Assembly: GCA_963727415.1 (NCBI GenBank)
Contig: CAVSGF010000001.1
Coordinates: 62,001 to 126,000 of the forward strand
DNA: 64,000 nucleotides
Direction: 5' to 3'
DNA from: DASQPR01 sp963727415
GTDB taxonomy: Bacteria > Actinomycetota > Actinomycetes > Mycobacteriales > Micromonosporaceae
Made by a program: the position numbers and the translations under genes
Notes under the pieces: model-generated
The model's database searches: none
Told to the model about the DNA's origin: nothing
What the model saw: the letters and a program-made list of their open reading frames with translations, nothing else
Shown: positions 53,311-61,048 of the stretch, one piece after another
Numbering within the stretch: the stretch's first letter is position 1
Layout of the letters: every line of letters starts with the position of its first letter

Positions 53311-54036
53311 TCACCGGTCTGTCACCGCGCGCGCCCGTTGCCAGAATCGGCGCCGCCGGGTGGTATTGCGCAACGGCGCAGGTGTCAGCAGGTAGGCCAG
53401 AACCGAAATGACGGCATTGACTACCAGCGCCAGAACCGCGACCAAAAACCCGCCGGCCAGGATCTGACCGCCGCCGGCCGCGATCGACAACCCGAACCCG
53501 GCAATGATGATCGTTCCCAGGCCGCCACCGGCGACCAGGCCGGCCAGCGTCGCGGTAGCGATCACCTGCACCGTGGCGTTGCGGATACCGGCCCAGATGT
53601 ACGGCGAGGCGAGCGGCAACTCGACCCGGCGCAGCATCTGCGAGCCGGACAGCCCCATGCCACGTGCCGAGTCCCGCACCTCGGGATCCACCTCACGTAC
53701 CCCGGTATAGGCGTTGGCCAGAATCGGCGGGATCGCGAAGATCGCCAGCGCCGGCACCACCGATGGCGCGCCCAGCCTCGTGGTGCCGACGACGAAGACG
53801 GCCAGCAGTGCGTACGTCGGGATGGCCCGGGTCATGTTGGAAACCGCCACCACCGCCTGCCCGCCCCGGCCGGTGTGTCCAAACCAGATGCCCAGCGGCA
53901 GGGCGATGACGGACGCCACCGCGACGGACAGGAAGGACAGCCACAGATGCTGCTTGAGCGAGTCGATGATGCCGCCGGGATTGGTCCAGTTCAGCGGATC
54001 GTTGAGCCAGATGTAGGCCTGGTGGATGTAGTTCAT
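53311..54036 (-). CDS. Betaine-type ABC transporter permease (second)
   Basis: The 241-residue inner-membrane permease starts at ATG 54036, overlapping the stop of the other permease (ATGA). It has five to six helices and the conserved cytoplasmic loop E-V-D-P-E-V-R-D-S-A-R-G-M-G-L-S through V-E-L-P-L-A-S-P-Y-I (EAA motif) that docks to the ATPase. The end is basic (R-R-R-R-F-W). Together with the next permease and the binding protein it forms a QAT-family osmoprotectant importer. Confidence 0.92.
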   Translation of the reverse strand: MNYIHQAYIWLNDPLNWTNPGGIIDSLKQHLWLSFLSVAVASVIALPLGIWFGHTGRGGQAVVAVSNMTRAIPTYALLAVFVVGTTRLGAPSVVPALAIFAIPPILANAYTGVREVDPEVRDSARGMGLSGSQMLRRVELPLASPYIWAGIRNATVQVIATATLAGLVAGGGLGTIIIAGFGLSIAAGGGQILAGGFLVAVLALVVNAVISVLAYLLTPAPLRNTTRRRRFWQRARAVTDR

Positions 54037-54734
54037 CGGATGCTCCGTCGAGCCCACGGCGTGGCCAGCCGCCCGATCAGCATGATGATCAGGTCAAGCA
54101 CCAGGCCTAGCACCACGCAAAGGATCATGCCGGTGCTGATCTCAGCCCGGTTGTAGTAGTTGTGCAAGCCGGAATTGATGAGTTCGCCAAGACCACCCTG
54201 GCCGACCACCACACCGACGGTGACCAGCGCGACGGTCGAGACGGTGGCCAGCCGGATGCCGGTGATGATCCCGGGCAGCGCGAGGGGCAACTCCACTCGC
54301 CAGAGCCGGCCCCGACGGCCATACCCCATCCCGTTCGCGGCGTCGAGCACCTCCGGCGGAACCTGCTGCAGGCCGACCAGCGTGTTGCGGATGATGAGCA
54401 GCAGCGCGTAAAGGACCAATCCGATCAGGACGGTAGTGCTGCCGATCCCGGTGAACGGAGCCAGGAACGCGAACAGAGCCAGCGACGGGATGGTGTACAG
54501 CACGGCGCTTGCCCCGAGAATCGGCGAGGCCAGCGGTCGCACCCAGTAGGCCAGGATGGCCAGCGGGATCGCCACCACGATCGCGACGACCATGGTCTGC
54601 GCGGTGAGGATCACGTGAGCCCGGAGCGCTTCGAGGATAGTGTCAAGGTTTGAAGTGATGTAGTCCCACGAGAACCATGGGTTGTCCGGGCTGCCGCCTT
54701 GCGCGAGTGGCATGGCCGTCTCGAGGAAGGACAT
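54033..54734 (-). CDS. Betaine-type ABC transporter permease (first)
   Basis: The 233-residue permease has about six helices and an EAA loop (E-V-L-D-A-A-N-G-M-G-Y-G, V-E-L-P-L-A-L-P-G-I-I). The start is ATG 54734 or ATG 54713. With the first option the start codon lies 2 bp from the start of the divergent ATPase gene, so promoters for the two genes must sit inside each other's coding regions. Confidence 0.92.
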   Translation of the reverse strand: MSFLETAMPLAQGGSPDNPWFSWDYITSNLDTILEALRAHVILTAQTMVVAIVVAIPLAILAYWVRPLASPILGASAVLYTIPSLALFAFLAPFTGIGSTTVLIGLVLYALLLIIRNTLVGLQQVPPEVLDAANGMGYGRRGRLWRVELPLALPGIITGIRLATVSTVALVTVGVVVGQGGLGELINSGLHNYYNRAEISTGMILCVVLGLVLDLIIMLIGRLATPWARRSIR

Positions 54735-54736
54735 AC

Positions 54737-55772
54737 GTGGACCGTACCCCGGCGTCGGCGACCGCCGCGACGATCACCCTGGACCAGATCGGCAAGAGGT
54801 ACGACGACGGGACCGTGGCGGTCACGTCGCTGTCTCTTGACATCGCGGCCGGTGACCTGGTGGTGCTGATCGGGCCGTCCGGCTGCGGCAAGTCGACCGA
54901 TGCTGCGGATGCTCAACCGGCTGATCGAGCCGACCAGCGGCCGCATTCTGATCAATGGTGAGGACGCCGCCGACCGGGACCCGGTGGACCTGCGACGCCG
55001 GATCGGCTATGTCATCCAGAATGTCGGGTTGTTCCCACACCAGACCATCGCCTCCAACATCGGCACCGTCCCGCACCTGCTCGGCTGGCCACGCAAGAAG
55101 ATCGCCGCGCGCACCGACGAACTGATGGATCTGGTCGGCCTGGATCCGGCCCGGTACGGCCCCCGTTACCCGCACGAATTGTCCGGAGGACAGCGCCAGC
55201 GCGTCGGGGTGGCCCGCGCCTTGGCCGCCGATCCGGTCGTGCTGCTGATGGACGAACCGTTCTCCGCGGTCGACCCGATCGTCCGGGTCCGGCTCCAGGA
55301 CGAATTCCTCCGCCTGCAGCGGACGGTGCGCAAGACGATCGTGTTCGTCACCCACGACATCGACGAAGCGGTGCGGATGGCGGACAAGGTCGCGGTGCTC
55401 TCCGAAGGCGGCGTCCTTCAGCAGTACGCCGAGCCGGCTGACCTGCTGCGCGATCCCGACAACGACTTCGTGACCGAGTTCGTCGGCGCCGACCGGGGTA
55501 TCAAGCGCCTGTCGGTGACGCCGATCGACGTCGAGCGGCTGGCGCCGGTCGCCTCGATCGGCGCGGAACTCGACGGCGGGCCGTCGGTGGCCGCCGACGC
55601 GACCCTGCGCGATGCGTTCGCGGCGTTGCTGGTGGCCGGTCGCGGCTGGGTCGCGGTACGGGACTCGCACGGCAAGCCGCTGGGAATTCTGACCGCGACC
55701 GATGTCGCCGAGTCCATCGCGAATACGCCCGGAAGCGAGGCGGCGGCTGGTGCGTCCAACCCGCCGGGCTAG
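54737..55772 (+). CDS. Betaine-type ABC transporter ATP-binding protein, one frameshift
   Basis: The start is GTG 54737 (GAGGAAGG upstream). Walker A is I-G-P-S-G-C-G-K-S-T. Right after this the frame breaks at about 54898: two bases seem missing before M-L-R-M-L-N-R-L-I-E-P. The rest is intact: Q-loop I-Q-N-V-G-L-F-P-H, signature L-S-G-G-Q-R-Q-R-V, Walker B V-L-L-M-D-E-P, H-loop F-V-T-H-D-I-D-E-A. A C-terminal CBS-like region (A-D-A-T-L-R-D-A-F-A-A-L through L-G-I-L-T-A-T-D-V) is present, as in OpuA/ProV-type ATPases gated by ionic strength. Intended length about 345 residues. Confidence 0.92.
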
Positions 55773-55799
55773 ATTCCGGCTCCTCGCACCGGAATCTAG
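55769..55799. terminator. Bidirectional terminator containing both convergent stop codons
   Basis: A perfect 11-bp inverted repeat (CTAGATTCCGG / CCGGAATCTAG, 9-nt loop). The left arm contains the ATPase TAG and the right arm the TAG of the convergent 100-aa gene. Confidence 0.7.
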
Positions 55800-56098
55800 T
55801 GCTTCATCAGGTAGTCAATGAACGCGGCCCGGACCAGCGGTTCCGCGCTGCCGTAATCGTGGCCCCTCATCTCATGCCACAGCGACACGATGTCGGCAAG
55901 CGACGCCCCGACCGCCCCGAACGAGCCATCGAGGTCCTCGGCGTCCACCGACGCGGGCAACTGCCGGATCACCGACACGAAGAAGTTCAGATCCTTGCGC
56001 TCCCACGCCAGGTGGAACGCGCGCTCACGCAGGTCCTCGGTGTCGAGGGCGTCCAGCTGCTCAAAGGTCGGCCGGGCGACCGGCTGCTCGGTGCTCAT
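55796..56098 (-). CDS. Small acidic protein of unknown function
   Basis: A 100-residue soluble protein with a predicted all-helical pattern (F-E-Q-L-D-A-L-D-T-E-D-L-R-E-R-A-F, W-E-R-K-D-L-N-F-F-V-S-V-I-R-Q-L-P, I-V-S-L-W-H-E-M-R-G-H). No signal, membrane helix or metal site. Codon use is like its neighbours. I do not recognise a family. Confidence 0.75.
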   Translation of the reverse strand: MSTEQPVARPTFEQLDALDTEDLRERAFHLAWERKDLNFFVSVIRQLPASVDAEDLDGSFGAVGASLADIVSLWHEMRGHDYGSAEPLVRAAFIDYLMKH

Positions 56099-56173
56099 GA
56101 CATGACTCTAGGCGGTGTTGCCCAGGCGGCTCGGGCGAGACCCTGCCAGTGGCGTGGCCCGCGAGCGCGCGCA

Positions 56174-57442
56174 TCACGCGCGGCTGCCCCAGCGCTCGTC
56201 GGTGGAGTCGAAGCCCGCATCGGTGGTCCTAGCCGGCAGCTGATCGGTCCAGCTGCCCTGCTGTCGGCGCAGCCAGCTGGATGTGGTGTCGTCGGTCGTC
56301 TCCGCTCGCTGCGGGCGACCCGATGATTCCACGACACGCGTCATCACGATCCCGATGATGATCGCGGCAGCCGCTACCGCCAGTGGGTCGACGTTCAGCT
56401 TGGCCACGTCAAAGTAGTGCAGCAGCAGGCTGACCAGCGAGGTCGCCAGGATTACGCCGAGGACGCCGCCACGGCGCCCGAACGCGCTGGTGCCGGCCGC
56501 GAGCGCGACGCCGATGGCGAGCGCGGTCGCGAGCATGCCGGTCCCTGTCAGCGCCTCCTGCCGCATCAGTGCGGTCGCCACGCCGGCAAGACCCGCCATC
56601 AGGCCGGACCCGGCGAGCATCAGGACGGTGACGACGTTCGCCGCGATACCCCGCCGGTCCGCGGGATCGGCGATCGGCCGGAACCGGCCGACCGCGCGCC
56701 GGATCGGATGGATCGCGCCGAGAACGCCGCCGATCAGCGCCAGAGCGGCAAACGCGGCGAACCACAGGTACGCGTGCCCCTCGACGTGGTACTGGGTGAG
56801 GATCTGCACGTCCAGCGGCAGATGCCGGATCCACAACTGGAGGCCGACGAAGGCACCCAGGCTGACTGTCCAAGCCGGCACCTGCAACCCGATCACTACC
56901 AGCCCGATGACCGCGCCGATCGCGGTCGCGATCGCCGCGGCGGCGGCGAATGCCGGCACGAAACCGTCCCGCACATGGTCAGCGAAGTAGAGCGCGGACA
57001 GCACCATGATCGGGCCGATTGCCAAGTTGATCGCGCCGACCCGCAGGCTCATCCCGGCGGCCAGCGCGGAGCCCCCCAGAACCGACGCGGACAGCAGCAG
57101 GGACCGCAGGCTCGCATCCGAGAACGCGTGGGATCCGGTGTTCGCGGTCACCAGCGCGATCGCCACGCACGCGATCAGCAGGAGCGTCTCCCACACCCAG
57201 TGCACGCCAAGACGGTCTCGTCCTGGCTCGCCGTGCTCCGGGTCGTCGAACACATCGTCCAGCTCAGCCGCGCTGATCGCCGGCTGCGGGTTGGTCGAGT
57301 CGAGTGCTGGCTGGCGTGCGGTGCGATCCGGCACGTACTCGGCCTCGCCGGACGGGTACCGGAAATCGGGCTCCACGCGGAACCCGTCTCCCGGAAATCG
57401 GGATCCCGACTCGGGAGCGGGGTCAGGGTCAGGAACGGTCAT
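56174..57442 (-). CDS. Orphan ABC-type sugar permease-like membrane protein
   Basis: I start it at ATG 57442 (422 residues). An acidic, Pro-rich N-terminal region of about 80 residues precedes eight to ten helices that resemble RbsC/BPD_transp_2 permeases (M-S-L-R-V-G-A-I-N-L-A-I-G-P-I-M-V-L, L-G-A-F-V-G-L-Q-L-W, G-T-S-A-F-G-R-R-G-G-V-L-G). No ATPase or binding protein is adjacent, so transport is uncertain. The C-terminus ends S-T-D-E-R-W-G-S-R-A, close to the T-D-E-R-W-R ending of the 730-residue membrane protein at 49755. Confidence 0.78.
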   Translation of the reverse strand: MTVPDPDPAPESGSRFPGDGFRVEPDFRYPSGEAEYVPDRTARQPALDSTNPQPAISAAELDDVFDDPEHGEPGRDRLGVHWVWETLLLIACVAIALVTANTGSHAFSDASLRSLLLSASVLGGSALAAGMSLRVGAINLAIGPIMVLSALYFADHVRDGFVPAFAAAAAIATAIGAVIGLVVIGLQVPAWTVSLGAFVGLQLWIRHLPLDVQILTQYHVEGHAYLWFAAFAALALIGGVLGAIHPIRRAVGRFRPIADPADRRGIAANVVTVLMLAGSGLMAGLAGVATALMRQEALTGTGMLATALAIGVALAAGTSAFGRRGGVLGVILATSLVSLLLHYFDVAKLNVDPLAVAAAAIIIGIVMTRVVESSGRPQRAETTDDTTSSWLRRQQGSWTDQLPARTTDAGFDSTDERWGSRA

Positions 57443-57724
57443 CGCGGGCGAACGCCTCCTCGGACAACAGCCTGTCGGGGACGGGCGAGCGGGTGCCGGC
57501 ACCGCGAAAACCAGCGATCGTCGGCCGGCCCGGCACGCTTCGCGCCCGGGGCTTCACAAACACGATCACCGGCGCGCCGAACCTGACCCGCCGCGGCCCG
57601 CCGGATGACGACCGACAGGCTCTCAGGTGCCTGACCGTACCCGTGCGAAGCACCGAGGGAAAGGGCCATGTGGGACCTTGGTCCCGGCCACGCGGGTGTG
57701 AGCAGGGGCCGCCTGCCCCGCCGC

Positions 57725-58261
57725 TCACATGTCGTCGCCGTCCTCGTCTTCCTCGTCATCGTGGCGTGGCGGCACGCGGCACGCCCGCTCCAGCATCAGC
57801 GCCGTGGCCAGAAGGGCGATCGAGCCGATCAGCGCGCCGATGGTCGCCGGCGTGTCGTTGACCGCCTGGCGCAACTGACGGCTGGACAGCAGCCAGGTCA
57901 GGATGGCGCCGAAGAACCCGGCGAAGATAGCGCCGGCCAGCGACGACGCCTTCGCCAGCACGGCATACCTCATGACGGTGAGAGGCTCGACCGGCCCGGC
58001 GCCGGGGCGCCGCTCGATCCGGGCCCGCGTCGTGATCGCGGCGATGAACTCGACCGCGGCCAGGCCGCCCAGGATGATCGCGGGAAGCCACTGGATGGTG
58101 GGGAAGTCGCCGTAGTCATTGGCGATGATCAGCCAGCCCACGGCAGCCGCCGCCAGCGCGGCCACCACGAGGGTCGACGGGCGGGTGGGGCGCAGGCTGG
58201 GACCGCGACGGCCGTGCTGCGAGTCCTGGGACTGGCGCCCGAGCGGCGCACCATTGCTCAC
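57725..58261 (-). CDS. DUF3180 membrane protein
   Basis: I start it at GTG 58261, 1 bp past the folK stop, giving 178 residues. It has four membrane helices in two pairs (V-V-A-A-L-A-A-A-A-V-G-W-L-I-I and I-I-L-G-G-L-A-A-V-E-F; then L-A-G-A-I-F-A-G-F-F-G-A and I-G-A-L-I-G-S-I-A-L-L). A very acidic tail (D-D-E-E-D-E-D-G-D-D-M) ends it. DUF3180 regularly follows folK in actinobacteria; the function is unknown. Confidence 0.87.
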   Translation of the reverse strand: MSNGAPLGRQSQDSQHGRRGPSLRPTRPSTLVVAALAAAAVGWLIIANDYGDFPTIQWLPAIILGGLAAVEFIAAITTRARIERRPGAGPVEPLTVMRYAVLAKASSLAGAIFAGFFGAILTWLLSSRQLRQAVNDTPATIGALIGSIALLATALMLERACRVPPRHDDEEDEDGDDM

Positions 58262-58262
58262 G

Positions 58263-58913
58263 TCATCGCTCCAAATCGGTCGGCGTGCTACCAGTTTGCT
58301 TAGCCGGGTCATCCGGCTCAATCTGCCCAGCCGGGTCATCCGGCTCAATCTGCCCAGCCGGGCTGGCGGGCCCGGCGCCGCCCGCGCCCGGAGGCTCACC
58401 GGTCAGCGACAGGTCCGGGCGAGCCGCCATGGCCGGCAGGTCGGCGGCCACCTCGGGGCTCCTCATCAGGTCGGTCACCCATCCGTGGCCAGGGATCTGA
58501 GCGTATGGCTGGATGTCCAGCCATGGCCGCAGCACGAATGCCCGAACGTGGGCCCGCGGGTGCGGCAGGGTCAGGTCCGGGTCCTCGGAGATCACCGGCG
58601 CACCGCTGTCGTCCCACACCATGATGACGTCGACATCGAGGGTACGCGGCCCGAACCGTCGCCGTGGATTACGGACGCGTTTGGCCGCCTGCTCCAACGC
58701 CCGCGCGCGGTCGAGCCAGTGACCGGGTGGTACTGGGGCGGCCACCATGACCACCGCGTTCAAGTACGTCGGCTGATCCGGATCGCCCCAGGGCGGGGTC
58801 TGGTAAACGCCGGAGACCAGCAGCAGTTCGTCGCCCAGCCCGTTGACCGCCGCACGCAGGTGCGCGAGCCGGTCGCCCAGATTACTGCCAAGTGACAGCA
58901 GCGCCCGGGTCAT
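58263..58913 (-). CDS. folK: 6-hydroxymethyl-7,8-dihydropterin pyrophosphokinase with extended tail
   Basis: Pyrophosphorylates hydroxymethyldihydropterin in folate synthesis. It starts at ATG 58913, overlapping the folB stop. HPPK motifs are A-L-L-S-L-G-S-N-L-G-D-R, V-Y-Q-T-P-P-W-G, R-R-R-F-G-P-R-T-L-D-V-D-V-I and L-P-H-P-R. The enzyme core ends near residue 160. A roughly 55-residue Gly/Pro/Asp tail with a duplicated P-A-G-Q-I-E-P-D-D segment follows, which is longer than usual. Confidence 0.95.
   Translation of the reverse strand: MTRALLSLGSNLGDRLAHLRAAVNGLGDELLLVSGVYQTPPWGDPDQPTYLNAVVMVAAPVPPGHWLDRARALEQAAKRVRNPRRRFGPRTLDVDVIMVWDDSGAPVISEDPDLTLPHPRAHVRAFVLRPWLDIQPYAQIPGHGWVTDLMRSPEVAADLPAMAARPDLSLTGEPPGAGGAGPASPAGQIEPDDPAGQIEPDDPAKQTGSTPTDLER
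58302..58355. repeat. 27-bp direct repeat inside the folK tail
   Basis: Two identical adjacent 27-bp copies starting AGCCGGGTCATCCGGCTCAA encode the duplicated P-A-G-Q-I-E-P-D-D in FolK. A partial third copy follows. Confidence 0.88.
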
Positions 58914-59272
58914 CCGCGCTCCCGCCGGATGGTAACCGCGACGTCGGCGAACTCGTGCGGGATCGGCGCCTGGGGCTTGTGCACCGTGACGGTAGCGGCG
59001 TGGGCGTGTGGGTCGGCCAGGCATGCCTCGACGAGGCGGTGGGCCAGCGTCTCGATCAAATTGACCGGTGGCCCGGTGATCACATCGACCAGGCGCGAGG
59101 CCAACTCGCCGTAGTGTGCCGTGTCGGCGACGTCATCCGAGGCGGCCGCGACCGTAGTGTCCAGTTCGAGCTCGATATCGACGGTGAAGTCCTGGCCCTG
59201 GCGACGTTCGAAGTCGTAGACCCCATGAAACCCGCGAGCGGTCAGGCCGCGCAGCATGATCCGGTCGCTCAC
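58910..59272 (-). CDS. folB: Dihydroneopterin aldolase
   Basis: Converts dihydroneopterin to hydroxymethyldihydropterin. The 120-residue protein has G-L-T-A-R-G-F-H-G-V-Y-D-F-E-R with the conserved Gly-His, D-T-A-H-Y-G-E-L, I-E-T-L-A-H-R-L-V and the K-P-Q-A-P-I-P catalytic-lysine region. It starts at GTG 59272 overlapping the folP stop (GTGA), and its own stop overlaps folK (ATGA). Confidence 0.96.
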   Translation of the reverse strand: MSDRIMLRGLTARGFHGVYDFERRQGQDFTVDIELELDTTVAAASDDVADTAHYGELASRLVDVITGPPVNLIETLAHRLVEACLADPHAHAATVTVHKPQAPIPHEFADVAVTIRRERG

Positions 59273-60111
59273 CGGCGCTCCTCAGTCGCACGCCATACGG
59301 CGATCGCGTCGACCGATGCGCGCACGTCATGCACACGGACCCCCCAAACACCGGCCGCGACCGCCAGCACCGTGGTCGCCACGGTCGCCGCCTCCCGCTG
59401 CGCCACCGGACGGGCGTGGCCGTCCGGTCCGGCCAGCAGCTTGCCCAGGTAGGACTTGCGGCTGGACCCGAACAAGACCGGGTATCCAAGCTCCAGCAAG
59501 GTGTCCAGGTGTGCGCTCAGATGCCAGTTGTGATCGGCGGTCTTGGCGAACCCGAGCCCGGGATCGATGATGATCCGGTCGTGCTGGATCCCGGCTGCCA
59601 GCGCTTCCTCGGTCCGAGCATGCAGTTCGGCCCGCACCTCGGCTACGACGTCCTGATACGTGGCCAGCTCGGCCATCGACTTGGAATGGCCACGCCAGTG
59701 CATCAGTACCCACGGGCAGTCGGCGTCGACCACCACCCGGGCCATGCCAGCATCGGCCAGTCCGCCGGAAACGTCGTTGACCAGCGTGGCGCCCGCATTC
59801 AGCGCGTCCCGCGCAACCGCCGCCCGAGTGGTGTCGATGCTGACCGGCACACCCGCGGCGACCAGTTCGCGAATCACCGGAACCACGCGCGCGCTCTCGG
59901 TCGCGGCATCCACGCGTACCGCGCCCGGGCGGGTCGATTCCCCGCCCACGTCGATGATGTCCGCGCCATCCGCGCGGAGCGCGACCGCGTGCGCCACCGC
60001 ATCGTCCAGATCAACGAAACGCCCGCCATCGGAGAACGAGTCCGGCGTGACGTTCAGAACCCCCATGACCACCGGATGCAGCGGCTCGCGATGCAGCAGC
60101 TGATCGCTCAC
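59269..60111 (-). CDS. folP: Dihydropteroate synthase
   Basis: Condenses p-aminobenzoate with the pterin pyrophosphate. The 280-residue TIM barrel has V-M-G-V-L-N-V-T-P-D-S-F-S-D-G-G, D-V-G-G-E-S-T-R-P-G, S-I-D-T-T-R, V-N-D-V-S-G-G, the L-M-H-W-R-G-H pocket, D-P-G-L-G-F-A-K and G-S-S-R-K-S-Y. The start is a GTG at 60111. It heads the folP-folB-folK-DUF3180 operon, all genes overlapping or touching. Confidence 0.97.
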   Translation of the reverse strand: MSDQLLHREPLHPVVMGVLNVTPDSFSDGGRFVDLDDAVAHAVALRADGADIIDVGGESTRPGAVRVDAATESARVVPVIRELVAAGVPVSIDTTRAAVARDALNAGATLVNDVSGGLADAGMARVVVDADCPWVLMHWRGHSKSMAELATYQDVVAEVRAELHARTEEALAAGIQHDRIIIDPGLGFAKTADHNWHLSAHLDTLLELGYPVLFGSSRKSYLGKLLAGPDGHARPVAQREAATVATTVLAVAAGVWGVRVHDVRASVDAIAVWRATEERR

Positions 60112-60315
60112 CTGCTCACCTTACCCGGGTGGTAACCCAGGATAAGGCACTAAGGCACGTTCATGATTGGTACACGCAGCTTGTTCGATAGGTGACCGCA
60201 ACGTACGCTCTGCAATATTCCAGGCGTTACATCGCGGCTGGAGGATAACCGCATAAAGACCCCAACCGCCGCCATCATGCTGCAGCCACCTCGCACCGCG
60301 TGCGGGAGGATATAG

Positions 60316-60597
60316 ATGATCTTACATGCCGTTCACCAGGTGACCGTGCTGAGTCAGCACCTGGCCGACCAGCCGAAGGAGATCAATACCGAAGGTATTG
60401 TCAGCTTCTTCGCCAGCAAGATCGCGCCGATCCTGCTCGCCGTTCTCGGCGTCATCTTCCTCGGCCGGGCCGGCAAAGGCGAACTCTCGCGAGTACTGAC
60501 GTCTTCGGCAATCGCCATCATCGGCCTGGCGTTCATCGCGGGAGCGGTGTCGTTGTTCTTCGTCGGCGACTACCTCATCGGCCTGGCGTTCAAGTAG
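60316..60597 (+). CDS. Small two-helix membrane protein, VirB2-like (type IV secretion locus)
   Basis: A 93-residue protein with GGGAGG before ATG 60316. After a short polar N-terminus it has two hydrophobic helices (about 34-50 and 62-86) joined by the polar loop L-G-R-A-G-K-G-E-L-S. This layout fits VirB2/TrbC-type pilin subunits or small T4SS membrane proteins, though there is no cleavable signal. It is followed 7 bp later by a VirB3-like gene and then a VirB4-like ATPase, which supports the call. Confidence 0.65.
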   Translation: MILHAVHQVTVLSQHLADQPKEINTEGIVSFFASKIAPILLAVLGVIFLGRAGKGELSRVLTSSAIAIIGLAFIAGAVSLFFVGDYLIGLAFK

Positions 60598-60604
60598 GCG
60601 CCAC

Positions 60605-61048
60605 ATGCGACTTCGGACCGACGACGACATTTACCGGGCCCGGCTCGTCTACCTGGGGCCGCCCGGCTACACGTTGCCAATCCAGTTGTCGTACGCGCAG
60701 TACGGCGTCTTCGTCGTACTCGTGCCAGTCTTCATGCTGATCCATTACTTGTTCACGTTCCACTTCGACCTGTTTCCGGCGTGGGAGATCGCACTGTCAG
60801 TGGTCTTCACGTCCTTCATATTCCGGCACGTCGACCCGGACCGGCCCGCCCGGATGGTCATCCGGACCGCATTGACCGACTGGCAGCGGACCCGCGAGCC
60901 GGTCACCGAGAAGAGGGAGGCACGGTTGGTCGCCAAGCGCGTACGCATCCGCGCCGACATCCTCGGCCGTGACGCGGCGCTGTCCGCGGCGGCGGGCCGC
61001 CAGGGGCGCCGGCGTCCGGCCGGCCAGACCGCCGGAGCACACCGGTGA
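60605..61048 (+). CDS. VirB3/PrgI-like membrane protein (type IV secretion locus)
   Basis: A 147-residue protein. A polar N-terminus (Y-R-A-R-L-V-Y-L-G-P-P-G-Y) precedes two membrane helices at about 35-52 and 58-76, then a basic cytoplasmic tail rich in Arg. Position between a VirB2-like and a VirB4-like gene, and the two-helix layout, fit the VirB3/PrgI role of docking the ATPase to the membrane. Its TGA overlaps the next GTG start. Confidence 0.62.
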   Translation: MRLRTDDDIYRARLVYLGPPGYTLPIQLSYAQYGVFVVLVPVFMLIHYLFTFHFDLFPAWEIALSVVFTSFIFRHVDPDRPARMVIRTALTDWQRTREPVTEKREARLVAKRVRIRADILGRDAALSAAAGRQGRRRPAGQTAGAHR

